The translations under genes were made by a program, and so were the position numbers. A DNA stretch of 59,867 nucleotides from Gammaproteobacteria bacterium CG_4_10_14_0_2_um_filter_38_22 (GTDB lineage: Bacteria > Pseudomonadota > Gammaproteobacteria > Coxiellales > Coxiellaceae): NCBI GenBank assembly GCA_002793195.1, contig PFPT01000057.1, positions 1 to 59,867 on the forward strand. Direction: 5' to 3'. Below are positions 29,580-38,071 of the stretch, one piece after another (position 1 is the first letter of the stretch; each line of letters begins with the position of its first letter). The notes under the pieces are model-generated. The model searched no databases, was not told the DNA's origin, and worked only from the letters and a program-made list of their open reading frames with translations.

Positions 29580-30730
29580 GTAATGCTTTATCTATTGTCA
29601 TTATCGGTACGGGTCTGGCTGGTTATTTATTTGCAAAAGAATTACGTAAGCGAGATTCACAATCTGTTTTGACATTATTAACACATTCAGATGGTCATTT
29701 TTATTCAAAGCCATTGTTGTCGACAGCGTTAACGCAACATAAAACACCGGATCAATTGGCAATTACAGATAAAGAGGCAATGGGTTTACAATTAAATGCA
29801 GAAATTATAACGCGGTGTGCAGTTTACAAAATTGATACGCAGCATAAAAAAATAGCTTATCGTGATCAGCATAACCAGGATCATTTGTTATCTTATGACA
29901 AAATTGTTTTAGCAAATGGAGCGCAGTATAAATCCATTGCATTTAAAGGTGATGCTGTTGATGAGATACTTTCAGTTAATCAACTTGAAGATTATCGATT
30001 GTTTCGCGAAAAATTGATTGGGAAAAAACAAGTTGCTATTTTAGGTTCAGGATTAATTGGTTGTGAGTTTACGAATGATTTGTTAAACGTTGGATTTGCT
30101 GTTTCAATGATTTCACCCGATCAAGCGTTGTTGCAATCATGGGTGCCAAAAAAAATAGGTGATGCATTACAAAGCGCATTAGCAACGTTAGGTGCGCAAT
30201 TTTATTTAAATACAGTGCCTGAAAAAATCAACTCGGGTTATGATATTGTGTTATCGGATGGAAAAACCATCCATTCGAATTTGGTTTTTGCGGCAACCGG
30301 TATTCAACCAGACTTGTCATTGGCAAAGTCAGCTGGTTTATTGGTTAATCGCGGAGTGATTGTGGATGATCATTTGCAAACGAGTGACCCGCATATTTAT
30401 GCGCTAGGGGATTGTGCTGAAATTAACGGCGCATTAAGCATGTACGTTGCACCGATTATGCAAAATGCCCGTATTTTGGCGATGATCTTAACGGGTGAAA
30501 ATCAATCAGTGCCGAAGGCGATTATGCCGGTTGTGATTAAAACACCTGTTTGTCCAATTGTTTGTGTGCCGCCCTCTCGCGATATTCAAGGCGAATGGCA
30601 ATTTGAAGGAACGGGTGTAAATGTGCAAGGCTTGTTTTATGATAATCAGCAGCATTTATCTGGGTTTGCATTATCAGGTGATACAGTCAAAGAAAAAACG
30701 CGGTTACTAAAAAAAATGAGTGATGACTGA
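29576..30730 (+). CDS. Rubredoxin reductase-like FAD-dependent NAD(P)H oxidoreductase
   Basis: 384 residues with two Rossmann folds: FAD site VIIGTGLAGYLFAKELRK (8-25), NAD site VAILGSGLIGCEFTNDL (about 153-169), and the second FAD motif HIYALGDCAE. Overall shape and the SKPLLSTAL segment after the first fold match Pseudomonas-type rubredoxin reductases, which pass electrons from NADH to rubredoxin in oxidative-stress defence or hydroxylation. No rubredoxin gene is in the window. Starts inside the preceding stop codon (ATGA) and shares one base with the next start, so all three are probably co-translated. Confidence 0.8.
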   Translation: MSNALSIVIIGTGLAGYLFAKELRKRDSQSVLTLLTHSDGHFYSKPLLSTALTQHKTPDQLAITDKEAMGLQLNAEIITRCAVYKIDTQHKKIAYRDQHNQDHLLSYDKIVLANGAQYKSIAFKGDAVDEILSVNQLEDYRLFREKLIGKKQVAILGSGLIGCEFTNDLLNVGFAVSMISPDQALLQSWVPKKIGDALQSALATLGAQFYLNTVPEKINSGYDIVLSDGKTIHSNLVFAATGIQPDLSLAKSAGLLVNRGVIVDDHLQTSDPHIYALGDCAEINGALSMYVAPIMQNARILAMILTGENQSVPKAIMPVVIKTPVCPIVCVPPSRDIQGEWQFEGTGVNVQGLFYDNQQHLSGFALSGDTVKEKTRLLKKMSDD

Positions 30731-31314
30731 TGACGCTATATACAGCAACAATTACATTGATATTGGTGATGGATCCGCTGGGAAATATCCCTATTTTTTT
30801 ATCTATTCTTAAAAAATTTGATTTTAAAACACAGCGCCGCATTATTATTCGTGAAACGTTAATTGCTTTTTTTGTGTTGCTGCTATTTTTATTCTGTGGA
30901 AAGTATATTATGCGCGGATTAAATATTACAACATCTGCGTTGAGTATTGCTGGTGCGCTTGTTTTGTTTTTAATTTCGGTTCGCATGATTTTCCCGCCTG
31001 AAAAAAATGAAAAAACGGATAATAAAATGGAAGAGCCTTTTATTGTGCCGTTGGCGATTCCATTAACAGCAGGTCCTTCAGCAATTGCCATTGTGATGTT
31101 GTTTGTATCACGCAGGCCAGAGCACTTTCCTATGTTGCTGAGTGCAGTGAGCATTGCGTCAATCGTTTTTTTAGTGATTATGTTGTTGTCACGTTATTTA
31201 ATGCGTTTGTTGCGTAATTCTGGATTGATTGCAGTTGAGCGTTTGATGGGAATGATTTTGACGACCATTGCGGTGCAAATGTTTTTAACAGGTATGCACA
31301 CCTACTTGCATTAG
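30730..31314 (+). CDS. MarC-family integral membrane protein
   Basis: 194 residues with six hydrophobic helices, beginning TLYTATITLILVMDPLGNIPIFLSIL, the MarC/NAAT signature (DPLGNIP), and a second copy of the repeat theme in PLAIPLTAGPSAIA. Function in the family is poorly defined; members were once linked to antibiotic resistance but this is not supported. ATG overlaps the upstream TGA (TGATG). Its stop directly abuts the convergent arginase stop. Confidence 0.88.
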   Translation: MTLYTATITLILVMDPLGNIPIFLSILKKFDFKTQRRIIIRETLIAFFVLLLFLFCGKYIMRGLNITTSALSIAGALVLFLISVRMIFPPEKNEKTDNKMEEPFIVPLAIPLTAGPSAIAIVMLFVSRRPEHFPMLLSAVSIASIVFLVIMLLSRYLMRLLRNSGLIAVERLMGMILTTIAVQMFLTGMHTYLH

Positions 31315-32193
31315 TTAATTTTTAATGGCGTTGTTTGATATTAAGCAGCGTATTAATTTTAGGGTCAGTTTTTCTGTTTTATGATTGACATCTAATGTTG
31401 GGTTGAATTCAACAATATCCATTCCAATTAATTTTGGATGTGTTGTAATTGCTGAAAATTCAGACAAAAAAATAGCTGCGCGAACCCCGTTTTTTTCAGC
31501 AGTACCAACGCCGGGCGCATCGATTGGATCAAATCCATCTAAATCAATGCTGATGCCAAACGCATCTGTATTTTGGGTGACTGTTTTGATGGATTCACTA
31601 ATGACGGCTTTCATGCCTTGTGTTTTGATGTCTTCCATAAAAAATATTTTTACGCCCAGTTTTTTTAACAGTGCAGTTTCACCTGATTCATAACTGCGCA
31701 CGCCAATTAATACCACATTGTCCGGTTTTAGTTTTGGTTGATTGGATAAGATGGTTGTTAATTTTTTTTCACCATGCCCCAATAAAATGGCTAATGGCAT
31801 GCCGTGGATGTTGTTGGATTGGGTGGTTTCAACTGTATGTGAATCCATGTGGGCATCAAACCAAATTAACCCGAGATTATTGATAACGTGAGCGGCACCA
31901 CTCCAACTGCCGATGGCTGCCGTATGATCTCCACCTAAGGTCAAAAAGAAGTGGTTATTGAGGAGTGATTGTTGTGTTGATTGTGCAAGCGTATTGGAAA
32001 GTGTGGCAATGTCATTGAGTGCATCAGCCTGTTGTTTTCGGTTATGTACTGTCAATGGCGGTTGAAAGTGGCAATGTGTTGTGAGATCACTTTTTTCAAT
32101 CGCTTTTTTTAAGGTCAGCGCGCCTTGTTCGCAGTCGGCATTCTGTGCGCCATTTCCGTAGGCATATAAATTAACGTCAATTATTTTTTTCAT
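31315..32193 (-). CDS. Arginase family ureohydrolase
   Basis: Manganese enzyme of the arginase/agmatinase fold; likely hydrolyses arginine to ornithine and urea. 292 residues with LTLGGDHTAAIG (about 88-99), GLIWFDAHMDSHT (His/Asp metal ligands) and ISIDLDGFDPIDAPGVGT, the three metal-binding signatures, plus DIVEFNP. ATG 32193 is taken as start; AAGGA is only one base away, and a TTG at 32211 is an alternative. In an intracellular bacterium it could draw on host arginine; that is inference. Confidence 0.87.
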   Translation of the reverse strand: MKKIIDVNLYAYGNGAQNADCEQGALTLKKAIEKSDLTTHCHFQPPLTVHNRKQQADALNDIATLSNTLAQSTQQSLLNNHFFLTLGGDHTAAIGSWSGAAHVINNLGLIWFDAHMDSHTVETTQSNNIHGMPLAILLGHGEKKLTTILSNQPKLKPDNVVLIGVRSYESGETALLKKLGVKIFFMEDIKTQGMKAVISESIKTVTQNTDAFGISIDLDGFDPIDAPGVGTAEKNGVRAAIFLSEFSAITTHPKLIGMDIVEFNPTLDVNHKTEKLTLKLIRCLISNNAIKN

Positions 32194-32276
32194 ATCCTTG
32201 GAGTGTAGCAAGTCGTTGTGGGTTTTTCATCTGGGCGTTAGAGTATGCTAAGATACCGCTGGTTTTATTTGTCTAT

Positions 32277-33590
32277 TTGAGAGAACAGGCTTTGTTTAAA
32301 AAAATCATGCAATGGGTGCGTCGACCTCGTTACGACCATCACCAATCAACAACCTCTATTATTATTGCGCGTGATTGCCATGCTATTTCTCGTGCATCGA
32401 TTAGTGCGAATGCATTAAAAGTATTGTATCGATTAAAAGAAGCGGGGCATGCCGCGTATTTAGTGGGTGGTGGCGTGCGTGATATTTTATTAGGACGTAA
32501 GCCAAAAGATTTTGATGTGGCTACGGATGCGCATCCAGACGTGGTGCGAACGTTGTTTCGTAATAGTCGTATCATTGGACGTCGCTTCCGATTGGTGCAT
32601 GTTTTTTTTGGTGAAGAGGTGATCGAGGTCTCCACTTTTCGTGCGAATGCATCAGAAGACACGCGAGCTGAAACAGAAATTCATGCAGAAACCGGCATGA
32701 TTCGTCGTGATAATACCTATGGCACGATTGAAGAAGATGCATGGCGCCGTGATTTTACGGTAAACGCGCTGTATTACAATATTGCTGATTTTAGTATTGT
32801 TGATTATATGCAGGGAATGACAGATTTAAAACAAAAACAAATTCGTATTATTGGTGATCCCAAGCAGCGTTATCATGAAGATCCTGTGCGTTTGTTGCGC
32901 GCCATTCGTTTCGCGGCTAAATTAAATTTTCAGCTGGAATCACAAACGGAAATAGCGTTGAAATCATTGCCGCAGTTATTGCAGCACGTGCCCACATCGC
33001 GTTTGTTTGATGAATGTTTAAAATTATTTTTTGAAGGTAATGCATGGATAACTTATCAAAAACTCATTCATTATGATTATTTACGCACTTTGTTTCCTGA
33101 GTTGGTGCATGTGACACAGGCCAATCGTAATGCGATTGATGAAAAATTAATTCAACAGGCATTAGCCGCAACGGATGCGCGTTTTAAATCAGGCGAGAGT
33201 GTTAATCCAGGGTTTCTATTTTCAGTATTTTTATGGCCTGTTCTGCAGATGCATTTATCAAAAATGAAAAATAAAAAAAATAAATTTTATATGCGATTGC
33301 ATCAATTTATTCACGATATTATTAAAAGACAAACGGATGCCATGATGATTCCAAAGCGCTTGCAGTTTACGATGCAGGCTATTTGGGTATTGCAATTTCA
33401 ATTAACCAAACGTCGTCCTAATCGTATCATGACTATTTTTAATCACCGTTATTTTCGTGCTGCTTTTGATTTTATGGCATTGCGTGTGCAGAGCGGTGAA
33501 ATCACATCGACCGATTTAGATTGGTGGCAGGAGTTTCAACTGTTGGATACGGAAAGTCAGGAAAAAATGATTGAGCAATTGCGCTCATGA
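32277..33590 (+). CDS. pcnB: Poly(A) polymerase I
   Basis: Adds 3' poly(A) tails that promote RNA decay. 437 residues: class II nucleotidyltransferase head with YLVGGGVRDILLGRKPKDFDVATDA (about 61-85, two catalytic Asp), RRDFTVNALYYNIADF, and the RNA-binding region with RLLRAIRFAAKL. The IIGRRFRLVHVFFG stretch separates PcnB from tRNA CCA-adding enzymes. The start is uncertain: TTG 32277, TTG 32292 or ATG 32307. Stop overlaps folK (ATGA). Confidence 0.93.
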   Translation: MREQALFKKIMQWVRRPRYDHHQSTTSIIIARDCHAISRASISANALKVLYRLKEAGHAAYLVGGGVRDILLGRKPKDFDVATDAHPDVVRTLFRNSRIIGRRFRLVHVFFGEEVIEVSTFRANASEDTRAETEIHAETGMIRRDNTYGTIEEDAWRRDFTVNALYYNIADFSIVDYMQGMTDLKQKQIRIIGDPKQRYHEDPVRLLRAIRFAAKLNFQLESQTEIALKSLPQLLQHVPTSRLFDECLKLFFEGNAWITYQKLIHYDYLRTLFPELVHVTQANRNAIDEKLIQQALAATDARFKSGESVNPGFLFSVFLWPVLQMHLSKMKNKKNKFYMRLHQFIHDIIKRQTDAMMIPKRLQFTMQAIWVLQFQLTKRRPNRIMTIFNHRYFRAAFDFMALRVQSGEITSTDLDWWQEFQLLDTESQEKMIEQLRS

Positions 33591-34081
33591 AAAAAACCAT
33601 AGCCTATATTGCGTTGGGTAGTAATTTAAACAATCCTGAAAAACAAGTTGAAGACGCTCTTAAATTCATACGATTGATTGCATCAACAGCGGTTATTGCA
33701 GAGTCGAGTTTGTATGAAAGCACCCCACTGGGATTTGCTGATCAGCCGAATTATATTAATCAGGTGATTGCGATTGAAACAACATTAACGGCGCATGCCT
33801 TGTTGCGAGCACTGCAATCTATTGAAAATAAAATGGGGCGCGTACGAAAAGTACGATGGGGTTCACGCATTATTGATTGCGATATTATTTTGTTTGGTAA
33901 CGAAAAAATGGCAACGCCTGAACTGACCATTCCGCACCCTGAATACAAAAATCGCGATTTTGTGCTATACCCTTTAGCTGAAATTGCACCAGATTTAGTG
34001 TTACCATTGGACCGAGGTTTGTATGATGAAAACAGTCATTTATCCCGGCACATTCGATCCCATTACAAAAGGCCACGTTGA
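33587..34081 (+). CDS. folK: 2-amino-4-hydroxy-6-hydroxymethyldihydropteridine pyrophosphokinase
   Basis: Folate pathway kinase transferring pyrophosphate from ATP to hydroxymethyl-dihydropterin. 164 residues: YIALGSNLNNPEKQ at the N-terminus, TPLGFADQPNYINQV, GSRIIDCDIILFG (metal-binding Asp pair) and the LTIPHPEYKNRDFVLYPLAEIAPD signature. pcnB-folK is a conserved gammaproteobacterial pair. The 3' end overlaps coaD by 59 bases, giving a basic C-terminal tail after the conserved fold. Confidence 0.95.
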   Translation: MKKTIAYIALGSNLNNPEKQVEDALKFIRLIASTAVIAESSLYESTPLGFADQPNYINQVIAIETTLTAHALLRALQSIENKMGRVRKVRWGSRIIDCDIILFGNEKMATPELTIPHPEYKNRDFVLYPLAEIAPDLVLPLDRGLYDENSHLSRHIRSHYKRPR

Positions 34082-34490
34082 TATTGTGGAACGTGCTGCT
34101 ACTTTGTTTGATGAAGTGGTCGTTGGTGTTGCGGTGAGTTTGCGTAAAACACCGTGCTTTGATCTGGAAAAGCGCGTGCAGTGGTGCAAGCGCAGTTTGA
34201 GTCATTGTCACAATGTGCATGTTTTTGTGATGGAGGGTTTGACGGTTGATTTTGCGAAAGCACACCATGCGCAGTATGTTTTACGTGGCATTCGAACAGC
34301 CAGTGATGTTGATTATGAGTTGTCTATTGCTGATATGAACCGTCAATTATCGAATGACGTTTTAGAGACCATTTTCTTACCTTCGAGTGATCAATATCGT
34401 TTTATTTCTGCAACCATTGTGCGAGAGATTATATTGCTCAAAGGAGATGTATCTGCTTTTGTGCCTGAGAATGTGTTGCGAGATCTATAA
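34023..34490 (+). CDS. coaD: Phosphopantetheine adenylyltransferase
   Basis: Coenzyme A biosynthesis: ATP plus 4'-phosphopantetheine to dephospho-CoA. 155 residues with YPGTFDPITKGHVDIVERA (T/HxGH nucleotide-binding motif), VLRGIRTASDVDYE, and FISATIVREI. Length is typical (159). GAGG is five bases upstream of ATG 34023 and lies inside folK, supporting genuine initiation within the upstream gene. A second ATG follows immediately. Confidence 0.95.
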   Translation: MMKTVIYPGTFDPITKGHVDIVERAATLFDEVVVGVAVSLRKTPCFDLEKRVQWCKRSLSHCHNVHVFVMEGLTVDFAKAHHAQYVLRGIRTASDVDYELSIADMNRQLSNDVLETIFLPSSDQYRFISATIVREIILLKGDVSAFVPENVLRDL

Positions 34491-34492
34491 AC

Positions 34493-34738
34493 ATGGCATT
34501 GAAAATCACCGAAGAATGTATTAATTGTGATGTATGTGAACCTGAGTGTCCAAATGATGCCATTTATCAGGGTGCTGATATTTACGAAATTGATCCCAGT
34601 AAATGCACGGAATGTGTTGGCCATTTTGACGAGCCGCAGTGTCGACAGGTGTGTCCGGTTGATTGTATTCCGCTGGCGTTTTACGAATCCAACGCTGTCT
34701 TAATGGATAAATACAAAAAGCTGACTGCCAAAAAATAA
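34493..34738 (+). CDS. yfhL: YfhL-family 2[4Fe-4S] ferredoxin
   Basis: 81-residue electron carrier. Two cluster motifs are visible: CINCDVCEPECPNDAI and CTECVGHFDEPQCRQVCPVDCI, the second with the longer spacing characteristic of the YfhL/Allochromatium-type ferredoxins, and a C-terminal helix. It starts two bases after coaD, a pairing found in other gammaproteobacteria. Followed by a strong terminator. Confidence 0.93.
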   Translation: MALKITEECINCDVCEPECPNDAIYQGADIYEIDPSKCTECVGHFDEPQCRQVCPVDCIPLAFYESNAVLMDKYKKLTAKK

Positions 34739-34749
34739 TCTAGGCAAAA

Positions 34750-34776
34750 AAAAACCTGTTTTGAGAACAGGTTTTT
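34750..34776. terminator. Bidirectional Rho-independent terminator
   Basis: AAAAACCTGTT (34750-34760) pairs with AACAGGTTTTT (34766-34776) around a 5-base loop, with A-runs and T-runs on both sides. It lies between the convergent ferredoxin and rpmG genes and can serve both. Confidence 0.85.
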
Positions 34777-34798
34777 AAATGCGTTTTTGGTTTTGGTA

Positions 34799-35011
34799 TT
34801 ACTTTGAAATTTTCTTTTGCTTGAATAATACACGCATGCCTTTTTTGCCTGTTTCGGCATTATAAGCGCGAGGATCGTACTTCATCAATTCTAATTTTTT
34901 TTCGGCACGTTTGTTAACAGTTAATGTTTTAAAATAACCAGTTGCTTTGCCTTTTTGATTCTTGCCCGTTGAAAGCAATTGTACTTTTTCGCGTGAACCT
35001 GCTTTTGCCAT
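34799..35011 (-). CDS. rpmG: 50S ribosomal protein L33, extended variant
   Basis: Large-subunit protein contacting E-site tRNA. 70 residues against the usual 50-55. The conserved core is present (REKVQLLSTG..., KNKR-like VNKRAEKKLELMKYDP and FKQKKISK end). Two insertions relative to E. coli explain the length: about six residues (NQKGKA) after the first strand and about eight (NAETGKKG) near the C-terminus. No zinc Cys motif, so it is the C-minus type. Follows rpmB by 35 bases on the minus strand, the conserved rpmB-rpmG pair. Confidence 0.92.
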   Translation of the reverse strand: MAKAGSREKVQLLSTGKNQKGKATGYFKTLTVNKRAEKKLELMKYDPRAYNAETGKKGMRVLFKQKKISK

Positions 35012-35046
35012 GTTATTGTCCTCATTGCTGAAATAGAAGCGTTCGT

Positions 35047-35283
35047 TTAGTTGAGTTCTTCTTTGTTTTTGATTTTTTCAAGTGCCGCTTCGATTCCAAT
35101 TTTGTCGATGGTGCGTAAACCACGGACTGATAATGTCATGGTGATATAGCGATTTTCGCTGGGCACCCAAATGCGACGCTTGTGCAAATTAGGTAAAAAA
35201 CGACGCTTTGTTTTATTTTTTGCGTGTGAAACGGTGTGTCCTGATTGGGGACGTCTTTTTGTGATTTGGCAGACCTTAGACAT
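35047..35283 (-). CDS. rpmB: 50S ribosomal protein L28
   Basis: 78 residues: [33 protein letters not shown] is the diagnostic N-terminal two-thirds. ATG 35283 is preceded by AGGAG eight bases upstream; a longer open frame to 35496 is not used. A promoter with near-consensus hexamers lies 30 bases upstream. Usual partner of rpmG. Confidence 0.96.
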   Translation of the reverse strand: MSKVCQITKRRPQSGHTVSHAKNKTKRRFLPNLHKRRIWVPSENRYITMTLSVRGLRTIDKIGIEAALEKIKNKEELN

Positions 35284-35313
35284 TCTCGTGGCTCCTGTAA
35301 TACGAAGGCTGAT

Positions 35314-35342
35314 TTTATAACAGAAAGCGTGTGTTGATTCAA
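35314..35342 (-). promoter_or_regulatory. Promoter for rpmB-rpmG
   Basis: On the minus strand TTGAAT (35342-35337), a 17-base spacer and TATAAA (35319-35314) form a good sigma-70 promoter about 30 bases before the rpmB start. Confidence 0.65.
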
Positions 35343-35478
35343 GTAAAAGTGTGGTTTTGGTGAAGCATCTTGATTGATCTGGAAAAAGGCTTTTTTTATA
35401 AAAGAGAAAATGGATAACTACTTGGCAGGAATCCACAAAACCGTTAGGCTTGTCGCAAAAAATCACAAGGAGTGTTTT

Positions 35479-35937
35479 ATGTTCCATGATATCCAATTAA
35501 AAATTCTAGATGATCGTTTGGGTGATAGCGTACCTTTGCCGGCGTACGCAACGCCAGGCTCTGCGGGATTGGATTTACGTGCGTGCTTGGATGAGCCGCA
35601 AACAATTCAGCCGGGTGAAACTGTTTTAATTAATACAGGCATCGCTATTTATATTGATAATCCCATGATGGCAGCAACGATTTTGCCGCGTTCGGGTTTG
35701 GGTCATAAGCATGGCATTGTACTTGGGAATTTAGTGGGTTTGATTGATTCGGATTATCAAGGGCCTTTAATGGTGTCGTGTTGGAATCGCGGAACACAAG
35801 CTTACACTGTTCAACCTGGCGAACGCATTGCGCAATTGGTTATTGTTCCTGTTTTAAAAGCACGTTTTCAAGTGGTCTCTGCGTTTGAGAAAACAGAGCG
35901 GGGCGAAGGTGGATTTGGAAGTTCAGGAACACAATAA
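35479..35937 (+). CDS. dut: Deoxyuridine 5'-triphosphate nucleotidohydrolase
   Basis: Trimeric dUTPase that removes dUTP and supplies dUMP. 152 residues with all motifs: [10 protein letters not shown] (motif 1), [15 protein letters not shown] (motif 2), [11 protein letters not shown] (motif 3, catalytic Asp), [11 protein letters not shown] (motif 4) and [12 protein letters not shown] (motif 5). ATG 35479 has AAGGAG six bases upstream. In E. coli radC and coaBC lie between rpmB and dut; they are absent here. Confidence 0.97.
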   Translation: MFHDIQLKILDDRLGDSVPLPAYATPGSAGLDLRACLDEPQTIQPGETVLINTGIAIYIDNPMMAATILPRSGLGHKHGIVLGNLVGLIDSDYQGPLMVSCWNRGTQAYTVQPGERIAQLVIVPVLKARFQVVSAFEKTERGEGGFGSSGTQ

Positions 35938-35991
35938 TTCAGAATCAATTTTAATTTTTTCAGATCCCAGTGATAATTTATGGAAAAAAAT

Positions 35992-37389
35992 ATGACAGCT
36001 TACACAGTTCCAACGCAATTACCGTATGATATTTTTCGCACCTATGATATTCGCGGTGAAGTCAGTGAAACCAGTTTAAATGAAAATGTGGCTTATGCGA
36101 TCGGTTTGGCAATAGGCACTGAAGCACAGTTACTAGAACAAACAGAAATTGCGGTTGCGTGTGATGCGCGATTAACGGGTGAATCATTAAAAAAAGCATT
36201 GATTTCAGGCTTAGTTGAAACAGGTTGTGATGTGGTTGATATTGGCATGGGTCCAACACCGATGGTGTATTTTGCAACGCATTATTTATCAACACGCTCA
36301 GGCGTGATGGTGACAGCCAGTCATAATCCATCACATCATAACGGTTTTAAAATTGTTTTAAATGGAAAAACATTATCTGAAAATGGCATTCAAGATTTAG
36401 TGAAGCGCATTGAGCGATGTGACTTTTTATCTGGATCGGGCAAGATCAGAATGCAAGATATTATGCCAAATTATATTGATGCCATTTGTAAAAATATCGT
36501 AATAAGCAAAAAAATGAAAATTGTTATTGATGGTGGAAATGGTGCGGCGAGTAAAATTGCGCCCATCGTGTTTCGTCGTTTGGGTTGCGATGTTGTTGAA
36601 TTATTTTGTGAATATGATGGCCGTTTTCCGAATCATCATCCGGATCCCACGATTCCAGAAAATTTAAAAGACTTGATTGCTTTGGTGAAAAAAGAAAAGG
36701 CGGATATCGGTTTGGCATTTGATGGTGATGCTGATCGTTTGGGTGTGGTGAGTAATAAAGGCGAGATTATTTGGCCAGATAGACAATTGATGATTTGTGC
36801 TGAAGAGGTGTTGGCAAAAAATTCAGGTGCGAAAATTGTGTTTGATGTGAAATGTTCGCGCGTGTTGCCTGAGATCATTAAAAAGTATGGCGGACAACCT
36901 GTTATGTCACGAACCGGGCACTCTGTTTTAAAAGCACGAATGATTGAGGAAAAAGCACCGTTAGCGGGTGAAATGAGTGGGCATATCTTTTTTAAAGATG
37001 GTTGGTATGGTTTTGATGATGGTATTTATGTTGCAGCGCGATTGGTTTCTATTTTGTCACGCAGTGATCAATCCGTATCAGCTATTTTTGCGGCATTACC
37101 GCAAACCGTAAACACGCCGGAATTAAAGTTGCCAATGTCAGAAGATAAAAAGTCAGATTTTATGATGCAACTGTCTGATGAGGCCGATTTTGGTGATGCT
37201 GAAAAAATCACTATTGACGGACTGCGTATTGAATATGATTTTGGTTGGGGGCTTATTCGTCGCTCAAATACATCGCCTTATTTAATTTTACGATTTGAGG
37301 CGGATACAACGGCGCATCTTAATCAGATACAAGCTATTTTCCGAACGCAGTTGTTACAAATAGATCATACGTTAGCGTTGCCGTTTTAG
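35992..37389 (+). CDS. algC: Phosphomannomutase/phosphoglucomutase
   Basis: Interconverts hexose 1- and 6-phosphates for LPS and exopolysaccharide precursors. 465 residues, four-domain alpha-phosphohexomutase: IFRTYDIRGEV near the start, active-site serine loop VMVTASHNPSHHNGFK (about residues 105-120), metal loop LAFDGDADRLGVV (about 242-254), sugar loop GEMSGHIFFKD and phosphate-binding RRSNTSPYLILRFEAD. ATG 35992 follows GGA by seven bases; ATG 35980 is an alternative. dut-algC-pyrE is a recurrent gammaproteobacterial order. Confidence 0.93.
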   Translation: MTAYTVPTQLPYDIFRTYDIRGEVSETSLNENVAYAIGLAIGTEAQLLEQTEIAVACDARLTGESLKKALISGLVETGCDVVDIGMGPTPMVYFATHYLSTRSGVMVTASHNPSHHNGFKIVLNGKTLSENGIQDLVKRIERCDFLSGSGKIRMQDIMPNYIDAICKNIVISKKMKIVIDGGNGAASKIAPIVFRRLGCDVVELFCEYDGRFPNHHPDPTIPENLKDLIALVKKEKADIGLAFDGDADRLGVVSNKGEIIWPDRQLMICAEEVLAKNSGAKIVFDVKCSRVLPEIIKKYGGQPVMSRTGHSVLKARMIEEKAPLAGEMSGHIFFKDGWYGFDDGIYVAARLVSILSRSDQSVSAIFAALPQTVNTPELKLPMSEDKKSDFMMQLSDEADFGDAEKITIDGLRIEYDFGWGLIRRSNTSPYLILRFEADTTAHLNQIQAIFRTQLLQIDHTLALPF

Positions 37390-37425
37390 TGGATTAAAAA
37401 TGGATCACGGCTAACGGATCATTCA

Positions 37426-38067
37426 TTATATGCCGTATTCTTTGCGATACTGCTCAACTGCGGCTAATTGTTTTTTCAATGTGCTGTGTTTAGCAAGATA
37501 TTGCATAATATCAGATAATGTGACGATACTTTGAATGGGCAAATTATATTTTTTTGCAGATGCTTGTACGGCAGACAACTTGCCATCGCCACGTTCTTGT
37601 CGATCAAAGGCAATGATAATGCCTGATAAAGTGGCTTCAGTGTTTTCTAATAGCGCCATGGTTTCGCGAATGGTTGTACCTGCGGTAATAACATCATCTA
37701 ACATCACAGCATTGCCTGTTAATTTTGCGCCAACAAAGTTGCCGCTATCGCCGTGATCTTTTGTTTCTTTGCGATTAAAACAATACGGCATATTTATATT
37801 AAATTTTTCAAATAAAACCATACTGGTTGCGGTGACCAATGGAATTCCTTTGTAGGCAGGTCCAAACAATAGGTCACAATGCATTCGCGATTTTTGCAAT
37901 GTTTCTGCATAAAATTCGCCGAGTGTGAGAAGTGATTTTCCAGTGTGAAAAACGCCGAGATTAAAAAAATAGGGGCTGATGCGTCCTGATTTTAATTTGA
38001 ATTTACCAAACTGTAATGCATCATGTTTAATGAGAAAGTCTATAAAAGAAAATTGAAAATCACGCAT
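37426..38067 (-). CDS. pyrE: Orotate phosphoribosyltransferase
   Basis: Pyrimidine synthesis: orotate plus PRPP to OMP. 213 residues, length equal to the E. coli enzyme. GRISPYFFNLG, FGPAYKGIPL and the PRPP-binding signature AVMLDDVITAGTTIRE are visible. Co-directional with waaC (four-base gap), so likely in one transcript with it. Confidence 0.97.
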   Translation of the reverse strand: MRDFQFSFIDFLIKHDALQFGKFKLKSGRISPYFFNLGVFHTGKSLLTLGEFYAETLQKSRMHCDLLFGPAYKGIPLVTATSMVLFEKFNINMPYCFNRKETKDHGDSGNFVGAKLTGNAVMLDDVITAGTTIRETMALLENTEATLSGIIIAFDRQERGDGKLSAVQASAKKYNLPIQSIVTLSDIMQYLAKHSTLKKQLAAVEQYRKEYGI

Positions 38068-38071
38068 GGTA

